Shown in pieces: positions 23,401-37,200 of a stretch of 64,000 nucleotides of DNA. The notes beneath the pieces were generated by a model. The model saw only the letters and a list, made by a program, of their open reading frames with translations. It was not told where the DNA came from and did not search any database. The stretch is taken from assembly GCA_050084985.1 (NCBI GenBank), contig JBITNC010000001.1, forward strand, positions 31,868,001-31,932,000. The letters run 5' to 3'. The translations under genes and the position numbers were made by a program. Numbering within the stretch: the first letter of the stretch is position 1; every line of letters begins with the position of its first letter. Source of the DNA: Nageia nagi (lineage: Eukaryota > Pinophyta).

Positions 23401-26400
23401 CCAATTTACCTTAGCCTAACTCACTTGAAGATAAATCAATATCCTTTAAATGAATAATCATGCTTTCCTTAGAGTTTTGGTTAAGTCTACACTTAGGTTT
23501 AATTATCCATAAAATATAACCTTCCATTATTTAAGAATAAATCATTCCCCTTTAAGAGATATTACACTATCTCTATACAAACCTATAGGCAAGGGATTTA
23601 GATCCTAACCATTATAATATTTTACACACAAAATGAGATTTTCAAATCAATCAACATTATTATCGATAAAGTATAAAGTAATGCTAAGCATCATCACATT
23701 TAAGTAAGTCAATTAATTTACTAAAAAATGCTTTAATAAAATAACACTTAACTATCCAAGGACTAGTCTTTTACAAAACCCAAAGATATCAATTTCATAC
23801 AATAATCATCATTGATATAGTCATCCTAAAAAGGAAGTAATAATTCTTTTCAAAATATCTATAGAAGTATAATAATATCCTTGCTATTTATTTTTCAATT
23901 CAAATAGCAAGTACAATACATTTAGAACCCATAGTAAGAATTGATCAAACTTCTTTCTTGCACTACGATCAAGGTTTTGCTCCTTAGGTTGAATGGTAGC
24001 TCAAGAATGGTTATATCATAAAGAGTCTTGGTTTTCCTCTAAAATGCAACTACATGCTTTGTTATTTTAAGGAAGCATTCCAACAACTCTAAGAATTCTA
24101 TTTTAAAATGTCAACTCACATTTTAGACAAACAACATTATTTTAAAACATCAATTCCCATTTTAACATAAATCAATATCTATATTTTACAATATCTACCA
24201 TATTTTAAAATAATACATACAAACACTATTTTAGAATACCTTAATAATACCCTAAAATAATCCACTATCATATTTCAAAATACTACCCTATTTTAAAATA
24301 ATTTAATAAACTCTATTTTAGAATATAATATCAATATCCTAAAATAATCACCACTCTATTTTAAAATAATTAAACAAAATATATTTTAGAATGTAATACA
24401 ATATTATTTTAAAATACATCCCTATTTTAAAATATAATACAATATTCTAAAATACTTACAATATTATGTTAAAATACATCCCTATTTTAAATTAAATAAA
24501 CAAATTCTATTATAGAATATAATGCAATATCTTAAAATACTTACAACATTATTTTAAAATATATCCCTATTTTAAAATGAATAAATAAACTCTATTTTAG
24601 AATATGATACAATATCCTTAAATACTCATAACATTATTTTAAAATACATCCCTATTTTAAATTAAATAAACAAACTCTATTTTAGAATATAATACAATAT
24701 TCTAAAATATTTACAACATTAGTTTAAAATACATCCCTATTTTAAAATAGATAAGCAATCTCTATTTTAGAACATAATACAATACCCTGAAATACTCACA
24801 ACATTATTTTAAAATACATCTTTATTTTAAAATAAATAAACAAACTATATTTTAAAATATAATATAATATCCTAAAATACTTACAATATTATTTTAAAAT
24901 ACATTCCTATTTTAAAATAAATAAACAAACTCTATTTTAGAATATAATACAAAATCTTAAAATAATAAAATGATCATTACTCTAAAAATATCAAATTGCC
25001 AACTAAAGTAATATCCTATAAATAATAATAGTAGCAACAATCAATAAAACTTCATGGTTTATTTTTAGAATATTGACCTAATTCTAAAAATAAATTGACA
25101 CCCTACTCTTAAATTTTAAGAATTAACAAAAAAATAAATAACAACCCACCATTTACTCCATATCCTTCACTAAGGTCCTTGGGTAAAAATACATGATAAA
25201 ATAGGGACTCAAATAATACACAAGCTTCTAAAGTTAGACAAGGCCTAAAAATCATAAGTCCTTTAAATAAAATAACAACCCCTATTTTATTTCCCAAATA
25301 GAGATCTAAAAATCCCAAGTTATTTCTTAAAATCTAAGCCTCAAAATAAAATCTATCACCCATTTTTATTTTAAAACTCATAATTCAAAAACATCAAAAA
25401 CACCTAAAATGGTAAACCCCAATTTTAGTTAATACTACACTATTTAAAAAATAGCTATATTCATTTCAAAACTTGAAGAAAGGAATAATAATTTTCACAT
25501 AATTTTTATTTAAATAACACTTATTTAAATATAAATAATCCCAATCTTAATGTCCTTTAAAACCCATTAAAATACAAATTTTTAAAATATTTTAATTAAA
25601 CTACAATGAATAAATTCCAAAATTTAATTTAGAAACTCTAATATATTTCCAAATTTCAAACTAGATTTTAAAATATATAAAAATAATTTTAGAAATCCCA
25701 AAAAGAAATGAATAGAAATCAAAGCATTTAAACCCAAGAAAAGAGGATCAAATCCTTATCACTCTTCCCAAGGTACCATGTACCAAGTGGGAGGTTTTGG
25801 TAGGTGATGTGGGCTCCCATGGCCTCATGTATCCCCAAGGCTCTAATCTAGGAGTAGTAGCTATGGAGAGGAGGCCAAGGCCCTCATGGTGGCTTGGGAG
25901 AGTCCCAATACCTACATGGATCCCCCATACCCCTTCACATCTACACATTGGCCAAAAAGGCCCTTGCATCCCTATGCACAACTTACAAAGGCTTTCAATC
26001 CCTTTTCATAATCAAAATTCCTCCTATAAATATTTTCTTTAATTTGGAAGAATAAAATAATACTTGCACAAATATTGAGAATTTCATATTAAATATAAAA
26101 ACCTTTTCCTCAATCCCATGCATAGGTTTAATAGACCTATAAACACCTAAAAGAATATTCTTCTCACAGGTTTCAAGGCATATTTAAAACCAATGAGAAA
26201 TTCATAAACAAGAAAGTGTATAAGGAGCTTCTAATATATTAGTAACATAAATATTGTCTCTAAATATTTATGCACTCAAACCAAAGGTATTAATAGGGGT
26301 TTTAACCTTAAAATTCTATTGTAAAAAATCATAAAACCTCATACCAAATTTGTACATGGATTTCAAAACCATTAGACTTTTAAACATAACATTCTAGCAT

Positions 26401-27668
26401 GAAAATAAACTAAATCCTCAACTATTCATAATTTAGTAATACTAGAAGGTAAACAAAATCACTTGCGAGTAAATAAAAATAAGACTATTATTTTAACAAA
26501 CACCTATTGATAAAATAATAAAGCTTTCATAAAATATAGAGAGGTAAACAAATACAAGAAGCAAACCTCAACTAACTCCTGTAATTGCCAAAGGACTTGG
26601 CTTCAAAATTGCAAAACTTTGCTACTCCAAAATACTAAAGATGATAAATGATTGCAAAATCTCCACCCTAGGGCTCCATTTATGATTTTCCAACTACAGT
26701 TAAGCTAAAAAGTAACTTCAAGTATTAACACTACTTAAACTCAATTTAGTGGGAGTTAATTCCTATGTGAAAATATCTTCCTACTTAGTCATCAATCAAC
26801 ACTTCAGTAGACTAAGTTCCACTAACACATCTCAGCTTCAAATTGACACACCTAACTTGCAACTAGCATACAATAGCTAAAACTAAGATACCTCATGCAA
26901 TTAAGTATAATTAAATATTATTTAATTACAAATAATATTATAAAGTCTTAATTAACTCTAACCTTTATCAATCAACCAATCATAATTCATCTAGCTTAAT
27001 TTATTTATTTTAAGCTAAATAATAATATTTAATGTTAGAGATTACTATTCTTAATTATTAATTAACTTTAATTAATAATTAAGAAGTAATACATACACAT
27101 TCTCATAAAATACTTAAATACATATATTTAAATAATTAAGCTTTACCTTTTTCCTAACTAGTTAGTTCCCTTAATCATCTTCACCCACTTATATTAATTA
27201 TTAGGGGTCCCAAGATAATTATACTAACATCCTCAGCAATCCTCTAAGGCATATAAATATTTTCAACTTGAATTTAAGAACACAGCTAGGTAATCATAAA
27301 CACACATTGACAATGTTAGGGAGTTTATCTTGTCCCATGTTACTATGTATGTATGCAACCACTTACCAAAGTGTCCTAGTATCTCAATATTATATGATCA
27401 TGAGAATCATTGATAATCATTCAATTTCCAAACCATTAAATAACATCCCATCTTTCATTACCCATCACCTACACATCACAAAACCACTTGTTGCAGTAAC
27501 TTGTACATATAGGTAGGATAACCAATCATTATCCTTATATAAGATTTCATAACTTTAAATAAATAAAAAAGTAATAAGCATTTTATTAAAATAGCATATA
27601 TTTATTGTCTCCTCTTATAGTAAACCAATACACCAAGGGAAATCATAGGGAGGATTTGGGCTATGACA
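23401..27668 (-). repeat. Giant LTR copy A (truncated)
   Basis: 4268 bp, aligning with copy B from its position 390 onward. Homology starts at ccaatttaccttagcc and ends at gggctatgaca. It contains one of the three AT-rich 85-bp arrays. The left end is replaced by unrelated sequence. Confidence 0.88.
24290..24960. repeat. AT-rich tandem repeat of about 85 bp in LTR A
   Basis: Units carry the landmarks catccctattttaaaat, aaacaaactctattttaga, atacaatatcctaaaata and acaacattattttaaaat in that order. Copies vary in length (about 60-95 bp) from internal deletions. The same array occurs in the other two LTRs. Confidence 0.88.
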
Positions 27669-27683
27669 TCCTCCTCCCCTTAG
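27669..27683 (-). promoter_or_regulatory. Polypurine tract of giant-LTR element
   Basis: On the minus strand CTAAGGGGAGGAGGA runs directly into TGTCATAGCCC, the first bases of the LTR. The second copy at 33371 is slightly altered (AAGAGGAGGAGGA). Confidence 0.75.
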
Positions 27684-28553
27684 ACTAAGATAGTCCCTTT
27701 TGTTTATTTAAGCAAAAAATATAAAAGTTTTTCATTTAAACAAAAAGGGAAATAATTTTTTCCTTTTATCATCTAAGATCCTTAGACTGTTTCACTTTCT
27801 AGCAAAAGAACAACTATCATTCATTTCTATATCCAAAATCATACCTCATAACTCGATTCTTTAGGACTCTATTCTTGATATTGAAATAGGAATTATGTTT
27901 TGTTTAATCATCCATTGTTTTATCTTTATAATAAACTCAAATGGATTCACCATGATTTTAACACAAAAATATTTCAAATTCAAGATTCTCCCAAGGCACA
28001 TCCATGGCATTAACTTCACCTTAGTAAGAACTTCTCAATATTTACCAATTGAACCCAACATTGGTTAACAACATGGTTACCAAGCTTTCGTATTAAGCTC
28101 TAGAACCTTATTAGATTTCATAGTTAATTGCTTTCACATTTATAAAGTAAACATATCCTAAACATGTGAAAGGTTAAGAATACATTTCTTAATTACAACA
28201 CATGGAAGATATTATTGATTTTAAACAACCTAGATAAAATATCAAATTTAAAGATGATTGGACATAACTTATCTAACTCAGCTTGGTTGCTTCAAAATCA
28301 ATTCTCCTTATTAGGTGAATTTCTCTTTCAAATCTTCTCATTAAATAACTAAATAAAGATTACATCTTGCCTTGATATCTTTAGGAGTTTCTTGTTGTAT
28401 GTTAGACTTGCTATGTGTGTTAAAAATTTGTCCAAACCTACTTAGGTCATCCTGAAGATATCTTTGGGGTGCTATCTTCCTAAGCATAAGATAACAATGA
28501 TAGTTTTTAGAGTTGTTTTCTTTTTACATAACAAGAAAAAGCCTACAACTTAA

Positions 28554-28566
28554 GGATCTAATACCA
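28554..28566 (-). promoter_or_regulatory. Primer binding site (initiator-Met type)
   Basis: The minus strand reads TGGTATTAGATCC two bases after the LTR end ...ATTACA. The standard plant site is TGGTATCAGAGCC, so two positions differ. The second internal segment has a more decayed version (TAGTATAAGATCC). Confidence 0.75.
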
Positions 28567-28568
28567 AC

Positions 28569-31500
28569 TGTAATGACCCTACTTTAGCATAAACACATAG
28601 GATCATCACTATAACTCCCATCCCATAGACTTGAGAGGTGAGCACAATTTTTTTTCTTTATAAGTAAATAATACAAGTAATTAAATGCAATCAATTCTGA
28701 ATGTGTTTAGAAGTTGCTTGAGAACACTATGAATTATTGTTCATAATTCTATTTGTATTATTCCAAGCTAATTCATTCATGATTCTAGACACATCACTAA
28801 CTATATACCATTTCTTGTTATTTAACTTAACCTATTAAATAACTTCATGGCTTGCCATAATGATTTTCCCAATGGTACCATATACTTACTCATATTTCCC
28901 ACCATCATCATATCAAGGTAATTTAATACTTCAAAGTCTATTCAACCTTGGTGATTTCCCAATTTACCTTAGCCTAAATCGCTTGAAGATAAATCAATAT
29001 CCCTTAAATGAATAATCAGGCTTAGATTTTTGTCTAATTCTACACTTAGGTTTAATTATCCACAAAATATAACCTCCTATGATTTAAGAATAAATCATTC
29101 CCCTTTAAGAGATTTACACTATCTCTATTCACACCTATAGGCAAGGAAGTTAGATCCTAAGCATCATAATATTTTGCATAAAATATAAGATTTTCAAATC
29201 AATCAACATCATTATCCATAAAGTATCAAGTAATGCTAAGCATCATCAAATTTAAGTAAGTCAATTCATTTACTAAATAACTTTTTAATAAAATAATAAC
29301 ACTTAACTATTCAAGGACTAATCTTTCACAAAACCCAAAGATATCAATTTCATACAATAATCATCATTGATACAATCATCCCAAAAAGGAATAAATAATT
29401 CTTTTCAAAATATCTACAAAAGAATAATAATAGCCTTGCTATTTATTTCTCAAATCAAATAGTAAGTACAATACATTTAGAACCCATAGTAAGAATTTAT
29501 CAAACTATTTTCCCACATTACAATCAAGGTTTTGCTCCTTAGGTTGAACGATAGCTCAAGAATGGTTGGATCATATATAGTCTTGGGTATTCTCTAAAAT
29601 GCAACTACATGCTTTACCATTTTAAGGTAACATTCCAACAACTCTAAGAATTCTATTTTAAAATATCAACTCACATTTTAAGCAAACAACAATTTTATTT
29701 TAAAACATCAATTACCAAATTAAAATAAATCAATCTCTATATTTTAAAATATCTACCATATTTTAAAATTATACATACAAATGCTATTTTAGAATACATT
29801 AATAATACCCTAAAATAATCCACCATCATATTTCAAAATACTATCTTATTTTAAAATAATTTAGTAAATTTTATTTTAAAATATAATATCAATATCCTAA
29901 AATAATCGCCACTCTAATTTAAAATACTACCCTATTTTAAAATAATTAAACAAACTCTATTTTAGAATGTAATACAATATCCTAATATACAACATTATTT
30001 TAAAATACATCCTTATTTTAGAATAAATACACAAAATCTATTTTCGAATATAATACAATATCCTAAAATACTAAAAACATTATTTTAAAATACATCTCTA
30101 TTTTAAAATAAATAAACAAACTCCATTTTAGAATATAATACAATATTATAAAATACTTACAACATTATTTTAAAATACATCTCTATTTTAAAATAAATAA
30201 ACAAACTCCATTTTAGAATAGAATACAATATTATAAAATACTTACAACATTATTTTAAAATATATCCCTATTTTAAAATAAATAAACTAACTCTATTTTA
30301 GAATATAATACAATATTCTAAAATACTAACAACATTATTTTAAAATACATCCTTATTTTAAATTAAATAAATAAACTCTATTTTAGAATATAATACAATA
30401 TCCTAAAATATTTACAACATTATTTTAAAATACATCCCTATTTTAAAATAAATAAACAAACTCTATTTTAGAATATAATACAATATCCTAGAATACTTAC
30501 AACATTATTTTAAAATAAATAAGCAAACTCTATTTTAGAATATAATTCAATATCCTAAAATATTTACAATATTATTTTAAAATACAATATTATTTTAAAA
30601 TACATCCCTATTTTAAAATAAATAAACAAACTCTATTTTAGAATATAATACAATATCCTAAAATAATAAAATGATCATTACTCTAAAAATATCAAATTGC
30701 CAACTAAAGTAATATCCTAGAAATAATAATAGTAGCAACAATCAATAAACCTTCATGGTTTATTTTTAGAATACCCACCTAATTCTAAAATAAACCAACA
30801 CCCTACTCTTAAATTTTAAGAGTTAACAAATAAATAAATAACAATCCACCATTTACCCCATATCCTTCACTAAGGTCCTTGGGTAAAAACACATGATAAA
30901 ATAGGGACTTAAATAATGCACAAGCTTCTAAAGTTAGACAAGGCCTAAAAAACATAAGTCCTTTAAATAAAATAGTAGCCCCTATTTTATTCCCCAAATA
31001 GAGATCTAAAAATCCCAAATTACTTCTTAAAATTTGAGCCTCAAAATAAAATCCATCACCCATTTTTATTTTAAAATTCATAATTCAAAAACATCAAAAA
31101 CACCTACAATGGTAAACCCCAATTTTAGTTAATACTACACTATTTAAAAAATAGCTATATTCATTTCAAAATTTGAAGAAAGAAATAATAATTTTCACCT
31201 AATTTCTATTTAAATAACATCTTATTCAAATAAAAATAATCATGATGCTAATGTCCTTTAAAACCCATTAAAATAAATATTTTTAAAATGTTTTAATTTA
31301 ACTGCAATGAATAAATTCCAAAATTTAATTTAGAAACTCTAATATATTTTAAAATTTCAAACTATATTTTAAAATATATAAAAATGATTTGAGAAACCCC
31401 AAAAAGAAATGCATAGAAATCAGAGCATTTAAACCCAAGAAAGAAGGATCAAATCCTTGCCACTCTTCCCAAGGTACAACATACCATGTGACAGGTCTTG

Positions 31501-33370
31501 GGAGATGATGTGGGCTCCAATGGCCTCACATCACCCTAAGGCTTCAATATAGGAGTGGAAACTATGGAGAGGGGTCCAAGGCCCTCATGGTGGCTTGGGA
31601 GATTCCCAAGATCCATGTGGGTCCCCCATACCCCTTCGAATCTACACATTGGCCAAAAAGGTCCTTGAATCCCTATGCACAACCTGCAAAGGCTTTCAAT
31701 CCCTTTTCATAATCAAAATTCCTCCTATAAACATTTTCTTTAATTTGGAAGAATAAAATAATATTTACACATGAATCTTGAGAATTCCATATTAAATATA
31801 AAAACCTTTTCCTCAATCCTATGCATAGGTTTATTAGGCCTATAAGCACCTAAAGGAATATTCTTCTCATAGGTTTCAAGGCAGATTTAAAACCATTGAG
31901 GTATTTACAAACAAGAAGGTGTATGAGGAACTTCTAATATATTAGTAACATAAATATTATCTCTAAATATTTATGCACCCAAACCAAAGGTATTGATAGG
32001 GGTTTTAACCATAAAAGCCTATTGTAAAGAAATCATAAAACCTCATACCAGATTTGTACATGGATTTCAAAACCATTAGACTTTTAAAGGTAACATTCTA
32101 GCATAGAAATAAACTCAATCCTCAACTAATCATAATTTAGTAATACTAGAAGGTAAACAAAATCACTTGCAAGTAAATAAAACTAAGACTATTATTTTAA
32201 CAAACACTTATTGATAAAATAATAAAGCTTTCATAAAATATAGAGAGGTAAACAAATAAAAATAGAAAACCTCAACTAAATCTTATAATTTTTGAAGGAC
32301 CTAGCTTCAAAATTATAGAACTTTGCTACTTCAAAATACTGAAGATGAGAAATGAATTCAAAAGCTCCACCCTAGGGCTCTATTTATAATTTTTCAACTA
32401 CGGTTAAGCTAAAAAATAACTATGAGTGACAACACTACTTAAACCCAAGCTAGTGGGAGTTAATTCCTAAGTGAAACTATCTTCCCACTTGATTATCAAC
32501 CAACACTTTAGTGGACTAAGTTCCACTGATACATCTCAACTTAAAACTGACACACCTAACTTGCAACTAGGATACAACAACTAAAATTGAGATACCTCAT
32601 GCAATTAGGTGTAATTAAATGTTATTAAATTACAAATAATATCTTAAAGTCTTAGTTAACTCTAGCCTTTATCAATCAACCAATCATAATTCATCTAGCT
32701 TAATTTATTTATTTTAAGCTAAATAATAATATTTAATGTTAAAAATTACTATTCTTAATCATTAATTAAATTTAATTAATAATTAAGAAGTAATACATAC
32801 ATATTCTCATAAAATACTTAAATACATATATTTAAATAATTAAGCTTTACCTTTTTCCTACCTAGTTAGTTCCCTTAATTATCTTTACCCACTAATATTA
32901 ATTATTAGGGGTCCCAAGATAATAATACTAACATCCTTGCCAATCCTATAAGGCATATAAATATTTTCAACTCAAATTTAAGAACACAACTAGAAAATCA
33001 TAAATGCATATTAACAATATTAGGGAGCTTATCTTGCCCCATGCTGCTATGTATGTATACAACCACTTACCCAACTTTCTTAGTATCTCGATATTATATG
33101 ATCATGAGAATCATTGGTAATCATTCATTTCCAAACCATTAAAGAGCATCTTACCTTTCATTACCTATCATCTACATATTACAAAACCACTTACAATAGT
33201 AACATGTACATATAGATAGAATAACCAATCATTATCCTTACTTAGGATTTCATAACTTTAAATAAATAAAAACATAATAAGCATTTTATTAAAATAACAT
33301 CTAGTCATTGTATCCTCTCATAATAAACCAATACACCAAGGGAAATCTAGGGAGGATTTGGGTTGTGACA
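28569..33370 (-). repeat. Giant LTR copy B (full length)
   Basis: 4802 bp from TGTAATGACCC to GGTTGTGACA. The ends form an imperfect inverted pair (TGTAATGACCC against TGTCACAACCC). It is collinear with copies A and C throughout, with many substitutions. Short frames recurring in all three copies (e.g. 30809-31081 minus) are conserved only because the LTRs are copies. Confidence 0.88.
29985..30665. repeat. AT-rich tandem repeat of about 85 bp in LTR B
   Basis: Copies of the same unit as in LTR A are spaced near 85 bp here (for example catccttatttt at 30348 and catccctatttt at 30433). The copy number differs between LTRs, so the array kept changing after the LTRs separated. Confidence 0.88.
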
Positions 33371-34272
33371 TCCTCCTCCTCTTAGACAAACATAGTCCCT
33401 TCTATTTATTTAAGAGAAAAATATAAAAGTTTTTCATTTAAATAAAAATAGAAATAATCTTTTCCTTGAATCATCAAAGATCCTTGGTCCTTTTCACATT
33501 CAAACAAAAGAACAACTATCATTCATTTGTATATCCAAAATCATACATCATAACTTGAGTCTTTAGGACTCCTATTCTTGATATTGAAATATGAATTATA
33601 TTTTTGTTTAATCATCCATTGTTTGATCTTTCTAATAAATTCAAATGGATTCACCAATATTTTAACACAAAAATATTTCCAATTCAAGATTCTCCAAGGC
33701 ACATCCATGGCATTAACTTCTACCTTAGTAAGAACTTCTCAAGATTTACCAACTTAACCCAACATTGGTCAACAAGATGGTTACCAAGATTTTGTATTAA
33801 GCTCTAGAACTTGATCAGATTTCACAGCTAATTACTTTCACATTTGTAAAGTAAACATATCCTAAACATGTGAAACGTTAAGAATACATTTGTTAATTAT
33901 GACACATGGAAGGCATCATTAATTTTAAATAAGCTAGATAAAAGACCAAATATAAACATGATTAGACATAACTTATCTAACTCAACCTAGTTGCTCCAGA
34001 ATGAATTCTCCTTATCATGTGAATTTCTCTTTCAAATATTCACATTAAATAACTAAATAAAGATTAAGTCTTACCTTGATATCTTCAAGGTTTTCCCTTT
34101 GTATTTCAAACTCACTATTTCAATTATGAGTTTGTCTAGCCCTACTTAGGTTAGCCTGAAGACATCTCTAGGGTGCTATTTTTCTAAGCACAAGATAATA
34201 AGGATAGCTTTTAGAGTTATTTTCTTTTTACATAACAAGAAAAATCCTACAACTTAAGGATCTTATACTAAT
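33371..34272 (-). mobile_element. Internal segment 2 of the giant-LTR element
   Basis: 902 bp, homologous along its length to 27669-28568, including the decayed polypurine tract and primer site at its ends. No coding region was recognised. Confidence 0.82.
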
Positions 34273-37200
34273 TATAACGACCCTATTTCAGTATAAACAT
34301 ATAGGATCATCATTATAACACCCATACCATACACTTGAGAGGTGAGAAAAAAGTTTTTTTCATTCAAAGTAAATAATTCAAGTAATTCAATACAATTAAT
34401 TTTGAATGTGTTTAGAAGTTTCTTGAGAATGCTCTGAATTATTGTTCACAACACTATCTGTATTGTTCCAAGCTAATTCATTCATGATTCTAGACTCATC
34501 ACTGACTATATACCATTTCTCATTATTTAACTTAACATGTTAAATAATTTCATATGGCTTGCCATAGTGATTTTTCCAATGGTACCATATACTTACCCAT
34601 ATTTTCCACCATCATCATATCAAGTTAATTTAATACTTTGAGGTCCATTCAACCTTGAGGATTTCCAAATTTACCTTAGCCTAACTTGCTTGAAGATAAA
34701 TCAATATCTCTTAAATGAATAATCATGCTTTACTTAGAGTTTTGGCTAAGTCTACACTTTGGTTTAAGAATACACAAAATATAACATCCCATGATTTAAG
34801 AATAAATCATTCCACTTTAAGAGATATTACACTATCTCTATTCACACTTATAGGCAAGGGAGTTAGGTCCTAAGCATCATAATATTTTGCACATAATATG
34901 ATATTTTCAAATCAATCAACATCATTATCCATAAAGTATCAAGTAATTCTAAGCATCATCACATTTAAGTAAGTTAATTCATTTACTAAATAACTCTTTA
35001 ATAAAAGAATAACACTTAACTATTCAAGGACTAACCTTTCACAAAACCCAAAGATATAAATTTCATACAATAATCATCATTGATACAATCATCCTAAAAA
35101 TGAAGCAATAATTCTTTTCAAAATCTTTACAAAAAAATAACAATGGTCTTGCTATTTATTTCTTAGATCAAATAGCAAGTACAATACATTTAGAAAGCAT
35201 AGTAAGAATTTATCAAATCTTTTCTCTCACTACGATCATGGTTTTGCTCCTTAGGTTGAATAATAGCTCAAGAATGGTTGGATCATATACAGTCTTGGGT
35301 TTCCTCTAAAATGCAATTATATGCTTTGCCATTTTAAAGAAATATTCCAAAAACTCTAAGAATTCTATTTTAAAATGTCAACTCACATTTTAAACAAATA
35401 ATAACTTTATTTTAAAACATCAATTCCCATTTTAACATAAATCAATATCTATATTTTAAAATATCTATCATATTTTAAAATAATACATACAAATGCTATT
35501 TTAGAATACATTAATAATACCCTAAAATAATTCACCATCATATTTCAAAATACTACCCCATTTTAAAATAATCTAATAAACTCTATTTTAGAATATAATA
35601 TCAATATCCTAAAATAATCACCACTCTATTTTAAAATACTACCATAGTTTAAAATAATTAAACAAACTCTATTTTAGAATGTAATACAATATCCTAATAT
35701 ACAACATTATTTTAAAATACATCCGTATTTTAAAATAAATAAACAAACTCTATTTTAGAATATAATACAATATCCTAAAATACTCACAACATTAATTTAA
35801 AATACATCTCTATTTTAAAATAAATAAACAAACTCTATTTTAGTATATGATACAATATCTTAAAATAATTACAATATTATTTAAAATATATCCCTATTTT
35901 AAAATAAATAAACAAACTCTATTTTAAAATATAATTCAATATCCTAAATTACTCACAACATTATTATAAAATACATTTCTATTTTAAAATAAACAAACAA
36001 ACTCTATTTTAGAATATAATACAATATCCTAAAATACTTACAACATTATTTTAAAATACATCCCTATTTTGAAATAAATAAACAAACTCTATTTTAGAAT
36101 ATAATAACAACATCCTAAAAAACTCACAACATTATTTTAAATAAATCCTTATTTTAAAATAAGCAAACAAACTCTATTTTAGAATATAAATCATTATCCT
36201 AAAATATTTACAACATTATTTTGAAATATAGCCCTATTTTAAAATAAATAAACAAAATTTATTTTAGAATATAATACAATATCATAAAATAATAAAATGA
36301 TCATTACTCTAAAAATATCAAACTACCAACTAAAGTAATATCCTAGAAATAATAATAGTAGCAACAATTAATAAAACTTCATGGTTTATTTTTAGAATAT
36401 GTACATAATTCTAAAAATAAATAAACACCCTACTCTTAAATTTTAAGAGTTAACAAATAAATAAGTAAATAACAACCCAACATTTACCCCATAACCTTCA
36501 TTAAGGCCCTTCGGTAAAAGTACATGATAAAACATAGACTTAAATAATACATAGGCTTTTAAAGTTAGATAAGGCCTAAAAATCATCAATTCTTTAAATA
36601 AAATAATATCCCCTATTTTATTCTCCGAATAGAGATCTAAAAATTCCAAATTACTTCTTAAAATCTAAGCCTCAAAATAAAATCCATCACCTATTTTTAG
36701 TTTAAAAATCATAATTCAAAAATATCAAAAACACCTAAAATTGTAAATCCTAATTTTAGTCAATACTACACTATTTAAAAAATAACTATATTCATTTCAA
36801 AACTTGAAGAAATAAATAATAATTTTCACCTAATTTCTATTTAAATAACACTTATTTAAATATAAATAATCTCAATGTTAATGTCCTTTAAAACCCATTA
36901 AAACACATATTTTAAAACATTTTAATTTAACTCCAATGAACAAATTCCAAAATTTAATTTAGAAACTCTAATATATTTTAAAACTTCAAACTAAATACTA
37001 AAATACATAAAAATTATTTTAGAAACCCTAAAAGAAATGCACAAAAATTAGAGCATTTAAATCCCAAAAAAGAGGGTCAAATTCTCCCCTCTTTCCAAGG
37101 TACCACATACCATGTGGGAGGTCTTGGGAGATGACATAGGCTCCAATGACCTCACATCTCCCTAAGCCTCCAATATAGGATTGGCAGCTATGGAGAAGGG

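Larger units (their letters stand above)
27669..28568 (-). mobile_element. Internal segment 1 of the giant-LTR element
   Basis: 900 bp with the polypurine tract at the left (27669 onward, tcctcctccccttag on plus) and the primer site at the right (28554-28566, ggatctaatacca on plus). No coding region was seen. It repeats as 33371-34272. An internal domain this short cannot encode retrotransposition proteins, so the element depends on enzymes supplied by others. Confidence 0.82.

Noticed and set aside
25109-25318. Short minus-strand frame (GFLDLYLGNKIGVVILFKGL...) found again at 30809-31081 and 36443-36649
   Set aside because: It recurs because it lies in the three copies of the giant LTR. The ends and stops differ between copies, there is no start context, and no known family is matched.
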